6,227 bases of DNA from an uncultured Collinsella sp. (GTDB lineage Bacteria > Actinomycetota > Coriobacteriia > Coriobacteriales > Coriobacteriaceae): assembly GCA_900551625.1 (NCBI GenBank), contig URWZ01000102.1, positions 1 through 6,227 of the forward strand, written 5' to 3'. The notes under the pieces were generated by a model that made no database searches, was not told where the DNA came from, and saw nothing but the letters and a program-made list of their open reading frames with translations. Position 1 is the stretch's first letter; each line of letters opens with the position of its first letter. A program made the translations under genes and the position numbers. Positions 1 to 5,889 of this stretch are shown one piece after another.

Positions 1-38
1 TAGCGTCTCGTGGGCTCGGAGATGTGTATAAGAGACAG
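1..38 (+). other. Illumina Nextera adapter (contig-end contamination)
   Basis: Positions 5-19 (GTCTCGTGGGCTCGG) and 20-38 (AGATGTGTATAAGAGACAG, the Tn5 mosaic end) together match the Nextera read-2 transposase adapter exactly. The TAGC at 1-4 fits the last bases of the i7 index, whose complement is read in full at the other end of the contig (6214-6221). This is library sequence, not genome. Any peptide translated across it, such as one containing MCIRDS, is an artefact. Confidence 0.98.
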
Positions 39-129
39 CGGCATTGCCCTCGACATCGGCCACGCGAATCCGCGGCGAGGCCGCCGCCACACGCAAAAAG
101 CCATCAGACTGAGAAAGGTGAAGATTCAT
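39..129 (-). CDS. nadE: Glutamine-dependent NAD+ synthetase, N-terminal fragment (truncated by contig end)
   Basis: A leftward reading frame begins at ATG 129-127, preceded by GGGAG (137-141) at 7-nt spacing, and stays open for 30 codons until genomic sequence stops at 39. The visible peptide starts MNLHLSQSDGFLRVAA and ends with a VADVEGNA segment. This resembles the start of actinobacterial glutamine-dependent NAD+ synthetases, where a short lead-in is followed by GF-RVAA and, about ten residues on, D---NA as the nitrilase-type glutaminase domain opens. The full enzyme (about 640-680 residues in the family) uses ATP and glutamine-derived ammonia to convert deamido-NAD to NAD+ in the cytoplasm. 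Only the extreme N-terminus is visible, with no catalytic residue, so another nitrilase-superfamily enzyme is possible. The gene diverges from the membrane-protein gene at 333. Confidence 0.6.
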
Positions 130-210
130 AAGAATGCTCCCGTGCGTAGACGCCATTCACAACAATTAGCAAGCCCTATTGTAGTTCAACCGCCGGGTGC
201 AACCGCATCC

Positions 211-223
211 CACCAACTTGGTG
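211..223. repeat. Perfect 13-bp palindrome in the divergent intergenic region
   Basis: CACCAA-C-TTGGTG is a perfect 6+1+6 inverted repeat between the divergent nadE fragment (start 129) and the membrane-protein gene (start 333). Its size and place suit a dimeric-repressor operator, but no regulator is identified. The rest of 130-332 shows no gene and no strong promoter. Confidence 0.4.
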
Positions 224-228
224 AGCTA

Positions 229-256
229 TTGATGAGTTGATGGTATCTGTTAAATG
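229..256 (+). promoter_or_regulatory. Weak candidate promoter for the membrane-protein gene
   Basis: TTGATG (229-234, 4/6 to the -35 consensus) is followed after 16 nt by an extended -10-like TGTTAAATG (248-256). The match is mediocre and no better pair was seen in this gap, so the assignment is tentative. Confidence 0.2.
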
Positions 257-332
257 TCACGTACGATTCACATCTGGTGGGTACCCTGATGGCTACATGA
301 AACGAAGCAGATTTACACCGGGAGGGTCCCGC

Positions 333-1277
333 ATGACAACCAAGTACACCGACGCGCCGCGCACACGCGTCATGACACCGGCCGCGCTCAACAACGGCGT
401 TCACGAAAACCATTCCATCGGACAGACCATGGCCATCGCGCCCAAAAAGGGTCTGTTTGACGACATTTCCATTCCCCAGATCATCGCCGGCGCCGCGGCT
501 GCCGCCACGAGCGTCGCGCTTGCTTCCAAAATCGGTATCGCCGGATCGGTGATCGGCGCCGCCGTGAGCTCGGTCATCACCGTTGTGTCCTCGCAGGTCT
601 ACCGCCACTTTATCTCTGCCAGCGCCAAAGCCCTCAAAGGTACGCACGCCGACGTCGACTACCCCGCCGGCGCCTATGAGCCCGTTGAATTTAATGCCGA
701 GGAGCACCTGGGCGGCGCCGCGACTACGCAAGAGATGCGCCAGATTGCGGGGCGCGCGACCACGGCACGCGTCGCTCCCAACAGCCTGCGCGCCAAGGCG
801 GCGGCAGAGCGCAGCCAGACGCAAAAGAAGGTCATCATCTTCTCGATCGCCATCGCCATCGTCGCGGTCATCGCCTGCACCGGTGCCATCCTTATCACCA
901 CCGCCGGTGAGGGTCTGGGCGAGCGTCCCGAGCCAATCCTTTCGTCGCGCACGACCGAGCACGACGCGGATAACACCGGTCAATCGCAAAGCCAGCAGGA
1001 CGACTCGCAGGGCGCCTCCGCATCCACCGACTCGTCCTCGAACACCCCCGATCAGTCGCAGAGCGCTGATTCCTCTGCGAACAGCGGCGGCACGCAATCC
1101 AGCACGACCGACTCAAGCCAAACGACTGACGGCTCTCAACCGAGCACAGGCGACCAGACGAGCGGCAATGCATCGGGCACGGGATCTACCGACAATAGCA
1201 ACACCAACAGCTCGAGCGGAACCGCTTCCGGCACGGCATCAGACAGCTCGAGCCAAGACACGGCATCGGGCAACTAA
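333..1277 (+). CDS. Membrane protein with Ser/Thr-rich C-terminal tail, function unknown
   Basis: This 314-residue protein was not recognised by name. ATG 333 is chosen because GGAGGG (321-326) lies 6 nt upstream; the in-frame TTG at 237 and ATG at 297 lack a convincing ribosome site. Residues 1-44 are polar. Residues 45-94 form a Gly/Ala/Val-rich hydrophobic stretch (IPQIIAGAAAAATSVALASK, then GIAGSVIGAAVSS) long enough for a two-helix hairpin, similar in style to short membrane proteins common in Actinobacteria. Residues 95-166 are soluble and basic near the end (RAKAAAERSQTQKK). Residues 167-191 are a clear transmembrane helix. Residues 205-314 are almost entirely Ser, Thr, Gly, Asp, Asn and Gln. 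By the positive-inside rule the tail should face outside. It could be a surface or wall-spanning stalk; there is no LPXTG motif and no signal peptide. It appears monocistronic, with a hairpin 35 nt after the stop. Confidence 0.85.
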   Translation: MTTKYTDAPRTRVMTPAALNNGVHENHSIGQTMAIAPKKGLFDDISIPQIIAGAAAAATSVALASKIGIAGSVIGAAVSSVITVVSSQVYRHFISASAKALKGTHADVDYPAGAYEPVEFNAEEHLGGAATTQEMRQIAGRATTARVAPNSLRAKAAAERSQTQKKVIIFSIAIAIVAVIACTGAILITTAGEGLGERPEPILSSRTTEHDADNTGQSQSQQDDSQGASASTDSSSNTPDQSQSADSSANSGGTQSSTTDSSQTTDGSQPSTGDQTSGNASGTGSTDNSNTNSSSGTASGTASDSSSQDTASGN

Positions 1278-1311
1278 GCACGTTTGCCCCTCATAGATAA
1301 CCGACCTGCAT

Positions 1312-1344
1312 AACGGGCGCGAACCGGCAACGGTCGCGCCCGTT
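1312..1344 (+). terminator. Hairpin terminator after the membrane-protein gene
   Basis: AACGGGCGCG (1312-1321) pairs with CGCGCCCGTT (1335-1344). After a bulged A (1322), ACCG (1323-1326) pairs with CGGT (1331-1334) around a GCAA tetraloop of the GNRA type. Only a short T-run follows (TTT at 1343-1345), so it may be an inefficient intrinsic terminator or mainly a 3'-end stabiliser. Confidence 0.7.
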
Positions 1345-1415
1345 TGCCTTGGGCGACGAGATGGCAAGCCCCGCGCGATGGTAAGATGCTTTGGTGTGTA
1401 AAGAGGAGATTTGCC

Positions 1416-2735
1416 ATGAGCAAGACAATAGTTAAGCCCACGCTATCGCTGGGCAACCACATCTATCTGTATCGCCTGCTGCGCGACGCGATTGGGTGCG
1501 GCAAGCAAACGTTTATGACGCAGGTCGAGGAGGCACTCGCCGCTGGTGACATGGTCGCATATGACCTGGGCTTTGAGTCCACGCGCGAGCTGCTCGAGGA
1601 GCTCGACGACTGCATTAAGCTGACTGTCTTTAAGGGCGGTCGCCTGTATGCCACCGTCATCGCCAACGATACCTGGGATGCCGCCCTTGCCAAGGGCGAG
1701 GACAAGCCCAAGGCAGCCAAGGGAGCCAAGCAGTCCTACAAAAAGAAAAAGCGCGGCGAGAAGGACCTCAAGGCCGTGCGCCCTAAGCACGTTAAGCGTC
1801 CCGAGCCCGAAGCCATGGTTGAAGCCGCGCCGGAACCCGAGCCCGAGGCAGAGATCGAAGTCGCTATTGAGGTAACAGCAGAAGCCGAAACCGAAATCGC
1901 CGCCACGACCGATTCCAAAGTCATATCCGAGCAGGAAGCCACTGCGGAGCTCGACGAGGCTCCCAAGTCGACAACCGAAGAAGCCGCTGACCAGCCTGAG
2001 ACGCCTGCGTTCCAAAACAGCGATGTCTTTGGCGACGACTTTGGCGACGAGGCTGAGGACGATCAGTCCGACGAGCCCGCCGATCAAGGCGCTACCGAGT
2101 CGGCGCCGGAGCCCGAGACGCCGCAGCCCGCCATCTCGCTCACGGTCGTCTATGATCCCGAGAACGCCAACGCCGGCATCACCACCATGGCATCCACGCC
2201 CATCGAGGTAAAGCCGAGCGTCGAGAACGAGAACGCGACGCAGGTTGAGGTTGAAACTGCAGCTGCAGACGCGCCCGTCACCGTGGAGCCCGCAGATTCC
2301 ACGATCAAGCCGAAAACGACGCCGGAGTCCGCACCCGTCATCGAGTCCGTGCTCACCTCTGCTTGCGACCAAATTCCCGCACCGGCACCGGCTTCGGCAC
2401 CCGCAGCAGCCCCAACCCCCGCACCTGCAGCGCCCGCCATCCCCAAGGACTTCCCCGTCGATTTCACAACCGAGATCTTCTGCCCCGGCCCGCTTCTGCA
2501 CCAGCTGTCAACCTATCTCCCCTACGGCGCCGACACCCTCGGCATCGTCGGCGAGTACTACTGGATCGCCCGCGAGCGCGGTACCATCGAGGTCGCGCGA
2601 AACCGCGCAAGCTTCCCCCTGCGTTACACGCAGGCCGGCGAGCGCCGCGAAGTCACCGTGCGCATCCGCCGCAACACCACCGGCGGTCTCGGAGCCGCCT
2701 GGACCATCGATAAAGTCGAGCCTTCTACCAAGTAA
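1416..2735 (+). CDS. Hypothetical protein with OST-HTH/LOTUS-like N-terminus and acidic low-complexity linker
   Basis: This 439-residue cytoplasmic protein has no recognised name. ATG 1416 is chosen because AGAGGAG (1402-1408) lies 7 nt upstream; the longer frame from TTG 1344 starts inside the preceding hairpin. Residues 14-83 look like a small winged-helix domain: HIYLYRLLRDAIG, then DLGFESTRELLEELDD, then a strand pair ending GGRLYATVIA. The 'GF-s---LLe' and 'gGr-Y--v' pattern resembles OST-HTH/LOTUS domains, which bind RNA; this is pattern recognition, not a search. Residues 99-129 are very basic (SYKKKKRGEKDLK). Residues 130-320 are rich in Glu, Ala, Pro and Thr, including a double FGDD/FGDE motif at 205-212. 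A Pro/Ala hinge follows (321-342). Residues 343-435 form a C-terminal domain rich in aromatic and strand-like residues (VGEYYWIARERG, VTVRIRRNTTGG). The layout suggests two folded nucleic-acid- or protein-binding modules on a flexible tether. A TAAGAT at 1382-1387 could serve as a -10 box, but no -35 is clear. Confidence 0.85.
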   Translation: MSKTIVKPTLSLGNHIYLYRLLRDAIGCGKQTFMTQVEEALAAGDMVAYDLGFESTRELLEELDDCIKLTVFKGGRLYATVIANDTWDAALAKGEDKPKAAKGAKQSYKKKKRGEKDLKAVRPKHVKRPEPEAMVEAAPEPEPEAEIEVAIEVTAEAETEIAATTDSKVISEQEATAELDEAPKSTTEEAADQPETPAFQNSDVFGDDFGDEAEDDQSDEPADQGATESAPEPETPQPAISLTVVYDPENANAGITTMASTPIEVKPSVENENATQVEVETAAADAPVTVEPADSTIKPKTTPESAPVIESVLTSACDQIPAPAPASAPAAAPTPAPAAPAIPKDFPVDFTTEIFCPGPLLHQLSTYLPYGADTLGIVGEYYWIARERGTIEVARNRASFPLRYTQAGERREVTVRIRRNTTGGLGAAWTIDKVEPSTK

Positions 2736-2738
2736 CAA

Positions 2739-2773
2739 AAAGGGACGATAACCCTCAAGGTTATCGTCCCTTT
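2739..2773. terminator. Bidirectional intrinsic terminator between convergent genes
   Basis: AAAGGGACGATAACC (2739-2753) and GGTTATCGTCCCTTT (2759-2773) form a perfect 15-bp stem with the 5-nt loop CTCAA. A-rich sequence on the left (CAAAAA, 2736-2741) and T-rich sequence on the right supply a U-tract for either transcript. It starts 3 nt after the stop of the gene at 1416-2735 and lies 23 nt beyond the stop of ettA, so it serves both. Confidence 0.93.
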
Positions 2774-2796
2774 CTCGTTAGGCCACCTGAGCTCGA

Positions 2797-4476
2797 CTAG
2801 TCGCGCGTGAGCTTGCGGTGAATACGATGCGGCTGGGCTGCGTCCTCGCCCAGGCGCTCGATGCGGTTGGCCTGATAGGCCTCGAAGTTGCCCTCGAACC
2901 AATACCAGTTGCCCGGATTTTCATCGGTGCCCTCCCACGCCAGAATGTGCGTGGCGACGCGGTCCAGGAACATACGGTCGTGGCTAATGACCACCGAGCA
3001 GCCCGGGAACTCGAGCAGCGCCGCCTCGAGCGAGGACAGCGTCTCGACGTCGAGGTCGTTCGTGGGCTCGTCGAGGAGCAACAGGTTGCCGCCCTGCTTG
3101 AGCGTGAGCGCCAGGTTCAGACGGTTGCGCTCGCCGCCGGAGAGCACGCCAGCGCGCTTCTGCTGGTCCTGGCCCTTAAAGCCAAAGCTCGCCACGTACG
3201 CGCGGCTCGGAACCTCGGTCTCGCCGACCATCATGTGGTCCAGGCCATCCGAGACGACCTCCCACAGGTTCTTATCGGGGTCGATGCCGGAACGGTTCTG
3301 GTCGACGTAAGAAATCTTGACGGTCTCGCCCACCTCGAGCTCGCCCGAAGTCAGCGGCTCCAGACCCACAATCGTCTTGAACAGCGTGGTCTTGCCCACA
3401 CCGTTGGGGCCGATGACGCCCACGATACCGTTGCGCGGCAGGGTGAACGATAGGTCGTCGATGAGCACACGGCCATCGAACTCCTTGTGCAGGTGATGAG
3501 CCTCGAGCACCTTGTTGCCCAGACGCGGGCCCACGGGGATGCGGATGTCGGTCCAGTCGAGCTTCTGGCTTGCGCGGGCCTCGGCCTCCATCTCCTCGTA
3601 ACGAGCCAGACGGGCCTTGTTCTTGGCCTGGCGAGCCTTGGGCGAGCTGCGCACCCACTCGAGCTCGGCCTCCATGCGCTTGGCGAGCTTGGCGTCGCGG
3701 TTGCCCTGCGCCTCGATACGGGCGGCCTTGGTCTCCAGATACGTTGAGTAGTTGCCCTTGTAGGGATAAAGGTGACCGCGGTCAACCTCGCAGATCCACT
3801 CGGCAACGTTATCCAGGAAGTAGCGATCGTGCGTAACGGCAAGCACCGCGCCCTGGTAGTTGTGCAGGAAGTGTTCGAGCCACAGGATCGACTCGGCGTC
3901 CAGGTGGTTCGTGGGCTCGTCGAGCAGCAGCAGGTCGGGAGCCTCGAGCAGCAGCTTGCACAGGGCCACGCGACGGCGCTCGCCGCCGGAAAGTACGTTG
4001 ACCGGCATGTCGGAATCGGGCAGCTGCAGGGCGTCCATGGCCTGGCCGAGCTTGGAATCGATATCCCAGCCGTCGGCGGCGTCGATCTCGTCCTGGAGCT
4101 TGCCCATCTCGGCCATGAGTGCGTCCATGTCGCAATCCGGGTCGCACATCTCCTCGCCGATCTTATTGAAGCGATCGACCTTGGCGATCATATCACCAAA
4201 CGCCATGCGCACGTTCTCGATGACGGTCTTGTCGTCATCGAGCGGCGGCTCCTGCTGCAGGATGCCCACAGTGTAGCCGGGGGTGAGCCTGGCATCGCCG
4301 TTGGAGACCTCCTCGATGCCGGCCATGATCTTGAGCAGGGTCGACTTGCCCATGCCGTTGGGACCCACAACGCCGATCTTGGCACCGGGGTAGAAGCTCA
4401 GGGTCACGTCGTCAAGGATCACCTTGTCGCCATGGGCCTTGCGAGCCTGATACATCTGGTAGATAAACTCAGCCAT
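2797..4476 (-). CDS. ettA: Energy-dependent translational throttle protein EttA (ABC-F ATPase)
   Basis: This 559-residue protein (E. coli EttA is 555) resembles EttA along its whole length. EttA binds the ribosomal E site and gates the first steps of elongation according to ATP/ADP level. It has two ABC ATPase domains and no membrane segment. Domain 1 has Walker A GPNGMGKST (38-46), signature LSGGERRRV (162-170), Walker B LLLLDEP (182-188) and switch His in THDR (215-218). Domain 2 has GPNGVGKTT (356-364), LSGGERNRL (445-453), LLLLDEP (465-471) and SHDR (498-501). An EttA-type arm insertion lies at about 95-140, and the basic P-site-tRNA-interaction linker at about 243-320 contains ELEWVRSSPKARQAKNKARL. 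The ABC-F antibiotic-resistance proteins differ mainly by a longer linker, which is absent here. All catalytic residues are present. The start ATG 4476 has GAAAGGA (4489-4495) at a rather long 12-nt spacing. It is co-oriented with sdpRI but separated by 184 nt. Confidence 0.96.
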   Translation of the reverse strand: MAEFIYQMYQARKAHGDKVILDDVTLSFYPGAKIGVVGPNGMGKSTLLKIMAGIEEVSNGDARLTPGYTVGILQQEPPLDDDKTVIENVRMAFGDMIAKVDRFNKIGEEMCDPDCDMDALMAEMGKLQDEIDAADGWDIDSKLGQAMDALQLPDSDMPVNVLSGGERRRVALCKLLLEAPDLLLLDEPTNHLDAESILWLEHFLHNYQGAVLAVTHDRYFLDNVAEWICEVDRGHLYPYKGNYSTYLETKAARIEAQGNRDAKLAKRMEAELEWVRSSPKARQAKNKARLARYEEMEAEARASQKLDWTDIRIPVGPRLGNKVLEAHHLHKEFDGRVLIDDLSFTLPRNGIVGVIGPNGVGKTTLFKTIVGLEPLTSGELEVGETVKISYVDQNRSGIDPDKNLWEVVSDGLDHMMVGETEVPSRAYVASFGFKGQDQQKRAGVLSGGERNRLNLALTLKQGGNLLLLDEPTNDLDVETLSSLEAALLEFPGCSVVISHDRMFLDRVATHILAWEGTDENPGNWYWFEGNFEAYQANRIERLGEDAAQPHRIHRKLTRD

Positions 4477-4660
4477 ATGCCTGTTTTATCCTTTCTACCT
4501 GCTGTTTTCCTATTCTTGTTTCGCTTTAGTGGAAACGAAATGGAAAAACCAGCTCTGAAACGTAACGAAATAGGGGCATGGTTGCCCACACCCCCTAATA
4601 CTACCTGGGAAAAGTCCCCCGGGACACACTATGAACTGCGTACGCTAGTTTTCCGCAACC
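4477..4660. other. Intergenic leader of ettA with short repeats, no gene seen
   Basis: This AT-richer gap holds no convincing ORF. It contains an imperfect inverted repeat (TTTCG 4520-4524 with CGAAA 4536-4540), two related copies of AACGAAAT(A)GG (4534-4542 and 4564-4574), and a GGGG-rich segment (4573-4596) with a short GGGC/GCCC hairpin. No strong -35/-10 pair for ettA was found, although the gap is long enough for a promoter and an untranslated leader. Confidence 0.4.
4610..4625 (-). terminator. Weak candidate terminator after sdpI
   Basis: On the minus strand, GTCC (4625-4622) and GGAC (4617-4614) close a CGGG loop, immediately followed by TTTT (4613-4610). The stem is only 4 bp, so termination would be weak; it lies 36 nt after the sdpI stop. 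Confidence 0.3.
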
Positions 4661-5365
4661 TTAACGAACAGCCCGCTGAGATTTGCGCCACAGCAGATAC
4701 GAGTAGACGTAGACGGCTCCGACCGAACCAAACGCCAGAACCGCAATCACCGCGGCGACGACTTCACTCGAAAGCACCGCACCTGCCACGCCCATCGCAA
4801 TCAGGCCAACACCCAGCACCATAAAGCAGGCACCGCCAAAGCGCTGCGTACGGCGCCAGTTCTCGGGATCGGCAAGCGCCCAAGGCGTCTTGATACCGAG
4901 CGTATAGTTCTGCTTCACACGCGGCAAGTAGTTGCCTACGCCGATGAACAGCAAACCGATAGCACCGGAAATCAGCACGTTGACCGAACCGACCGCCGGC
5001 ACCACGCCCCAGACCGTAAGCTCACCCAACCAGCTTACGGCGCACATGAACAAGGTGAAGGCGATTACGAAGCCCTGATAGAACTTGCCCGAGGTTCGAT
5101 ATGCCTCACCTTTGGGATCGATGCGCGGCACCACGCAGAACATTGCGAGAAGCACCAGAGGCAGCACGCCGAGCGCGGAGGCCATCCAGCTGGGACCCCA
5201 ACCGTCGACGGCGCCGTTCGCGCCCCAGTGCGTGGGAATCTGCCCAGGCAAGCTCGGCATCACCATGAGGTGCGCTACGACATTGGCGACGCACAGAGCG
5301 ATCAGCGCAATCCACACACGCCGCGATACCCCCGTGGCGTGAATGCCCTTGTTTTCGTTATTCAT
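4661..5365 (-). CDS. sdpI: SdpI-family immunity-like membrane protein
   Basis: This 234-residue integral membrane protein has about six predicted helices (roughly 16-36, 60-80, 96-116, 126-146, 178-198 and 202-225). The first extracytoplasmic stretch carries the DUF1648 hallmark SLPGQIPTHWGANGAVDGWG (38-57). The SdpI domain hallmark YLPRVKQNYTLGIKTPWAL (146-164), followed by DPENWRRTQRFGG, is also clear. In Bacillus subtilis, SdpI protects the cell from the SDP killing peptide and, when bound by it, sequesters SdpR at the membrane. ATG 5365 is chosen because GGAAGG (5374-5379) lies 8 nt upstream, inside sdpR; the longer frame from 5407 has no such site. The start overlaps the sdpR stop by 8 nt, pointing to translational coupling. 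No sdpC-type toxin gene is in the window, so the protein's role may be defence against foreign peptides or envelope-stress sensing. Confidence 0.9.
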   Translation of the reverse strand: MNNENKGIHATGVSRRVWIALIALCVANVVAHLMVMPSLPGQIPTHWGANGAVDGWGPSWMASALGVLPLVLLAMFCVVPRIDPKGEAYRTSGKFYQGFVIAFTLFMCAVSWLGELTVWGVVPAVGSVNVLISGAIGLLFIGVGNYLPRVKQNYTLGIKTPWALADPENWRRTQRFGGACFMVLGVGLIAMGVAGAVLSSEVVAAVIAVLAFGSVGAVYVYSYLLWRKSQRAVR

Positions 5366-5636
5366 CCTTATCACCTTCCGTGTTTGTAAAGCCCATAAAC
5401 CAACCAATCAAATCCTGCATGACGGTGGTATTTAAGCTGTATACGATGTTTTGGCCATGGCGCTCGTCGGTCACCAACCCGGCGTTTTTGAGCGTCGCCA
5501 AGTGATGGCTCAACGACGGCTTGCTGATGTCAAAATGCTCGGCAAGCTCCCCGGCCGTGCGATTGCCCTCGCGCAGCAGTTCCAAAATGTGACGCCGTGT
5601 AGGATCGGCCAGCGCCTTAAAACCCTCTCCCGGCAT
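5358..5636 (-). CDS. sdpR: SdpR-type ArsR-family autorepressor
   Basis: This 92-residue winged-helix repressor has the ArsR/SdpR pattern from end to end: FKALADPTRRHILELL (6-21), helix-turn-helix TAGELAEHFDISKPSLSHHL (27-46), LKNAGLVTDERHGQNIVYSL (49-68, the wing), then a C-terminal helix with DLIGWF. There is no Cys-based metal site, as expected for the SdpR branch, which is controlled through SdpI rather than by metal. ATG 5636 is chosen for the AGGAGG at 5641-5646 just upstream; the upstream ATGs at 5651, 5654 and 5672 have no ribosome site. It is first in an operon with sdpI, and its own promoter carries an inverted repeat over the -35 box, consistent with autorepression. Confidence 0.93.
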   Translation of the reverse strand: MPGEGFKALADPTRRHILELLREGNRTAGELAEHFDISKPSLSHHLATLKNAGLVTDERHGQNIVYSLNTTVMQDLIGWFMGFTNTEGDKDE

Positions 5637-5670
5637 AAGACCTCCTCTCATCATTTCGTTCGACGCGCAC

Positions 5671-5699
5671 ACTATACTCGATATTTAGATGTTTGTCTA
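5671..5699 (-). promoter_or_regulatory. sdpRI promoter
   Basis: On the minus strand, TAGACA (5699-5694, 5/6 to TTGACA) is separated by exactly 17 nt from TATAGT (5676-5671, 5/6 to TATAAT). Transcription would start near 5664, giving an mRNA leader of about 28 nt before sdpR. Confidence 0.75.
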
Positions 5700-5700
5700 A
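5685..5700. promoter_or_regulatory. Candidate SdpR operator
   Basis: TTAGA-N6-TCTAA is a perfect 5-bp inverted repeat with a 6-nt centre, covering the -35 box and part of the spacer of the sdpRI promoter. Position and symmetry fit a dimeric ArsR-family repressor. Further TCTA half-sites follow at 5704-5708 (TCTAA) and 5719-5726 (TCTATAGA), and TAGATGTT (5686-5693) is matched in reverse by AACATCTA (5715-5722). Confidence 0.6.
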
Positions 5701-5722
5701 CTATCTAATACAGGAACATCTA

Positions 5723-5751
5723 TAGAACATTCGTTCGTATTTAGCTACAAT
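5723..5751 (+). promoter_or_regulatory. Candidate promoter of the 28-codon peptide gene
   Basis: TACAAT (5746-5751, 5/6 to the -10 consensus) is preceded at 17-nt spacing by a poor -35, TAGAAC (5723-5728). The TCTATAGA palindrome (5719-5726) and two GAACAT copies 11 nt apart (5714-5719, 5725-5730) overlap the -35, hinting at regulator control. Transcription would start near 5758. Confidence 0.45.
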
Positions 5752-5770
5752 GGAAGTTGAAGCAGATGGG

Positions 5771-5799
5771 CCAGCTCCCTCTACCCGAGAAGGAGATGG
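5771..5799 (+). promoter_or_regulatory. Leader hairpin burying the peptide gene's Shine-Dalgarno
   Basis: In the mRNA, CCA-g-CTCC-c-TCT (5771-5782) pairs with AGA-a-GGAG-a-TGG (5788-5799) around the loop ACCCG (5783-5787), giving 10 base pairs with two mismatches. The right arm contains the whole Shine-Dalgarno AAGGAGA (5790-5796). Translation would be held low unless the hairpin opens, a common trait of type I toxin mRNAs. Confidence 0.55.
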
Positions 5800-5802
5800 A
5801 CT

Positions 5803-5889
5803 ATGAGTATTGACGATGTCCTGACGTTGTTATTGCTTGTAATCGCGGCTGTGGAGCTCGGCATCCACATTGGAGGTCGAATGAAATAG
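5803..5889 (+). CDS. Small hydrophobic peptide, candidate type I toxin
   Basis: A 28-codon gene starts at ATG 5803 with AAGGAGA (5790-5796) at 6-nt spacing and stops at TAG 5887-5889. The peptide begins MSIDDVL, has a single hydrophobic helix at about residues 6-23 (LTLLLLVIAAV, with Glu18 and His22 in its second half), and ends in a basic GGRMK tail. Size and layout resemble membrane-active type I toxins such as BsrE and TxpA (short polar start, Leu/Ile/Val helix, charged end), but sequence identity is not claimed. Its Leu codons include TTA and TTG, unusual beside the GC-rich neighbours. It lies divergent from sdpRI, and a convergent promoter sits just downstream. Alternatives are a short secreted or signalling peptide, an SdpI target, or a regulatory small membrane protein. 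The strong ribosome site makes translation likely; the function is inferred. Confidence 0.65.
   Translation: MSIDDVLTLLLLVIAAVELGIHIGGRMK

Noticed and set aside
10..240. 76-residue ORF beginning MGSEMCIRDS
   Set aside because: It starts inside the adapter and runs antisense to the nadE start; the MCIRDS peptide is a known adapter-derived artefact.
186..1097. Long minus-strand ORF opposite the membrane-protein gene
   Set aside because: It is Arg/Gly-rich shadow coding caused by GC-rich codons, with no ribosome site; the plus-strand frame has a better start and sensible protein features.
1344..1415. 24-residue N-terminal extension from TTG 1344
   Set aside because: The start lies in the 3' arm of the preceding terminator hairpin, and ATG 1416 has an ideal ribosome site.
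1443..2501. 352-residue minus-strand ORF opposite the LOTUS-like gene
   Set aside because: Its Gly/Leu/Arg-rich composition is what the reverse reading of Glu/Ala/Pro-rich codons gives, and the plus-strand frame has the strong ribosome site.
2797..4476. ABC-F antibiotic resistance (ribosomal protection) protein
   Set aside because: The short linker, EttA-type arm and end-to-end resemblance to EttA argue for the housekeeping throttle protein.
3772..4824. 350-residue plus-strand ORF across ettA and its upstream gap
   Set aside because: It is antisense to the fully conserved ettA frame and has no recognisable domain.
5637..5672. Longer SdpR starting at 5672
   Set aside because: The extension would cover the ribosome site AGGAGG and reach back to the promoter -10; the usual SdpR length is matched from 5636.
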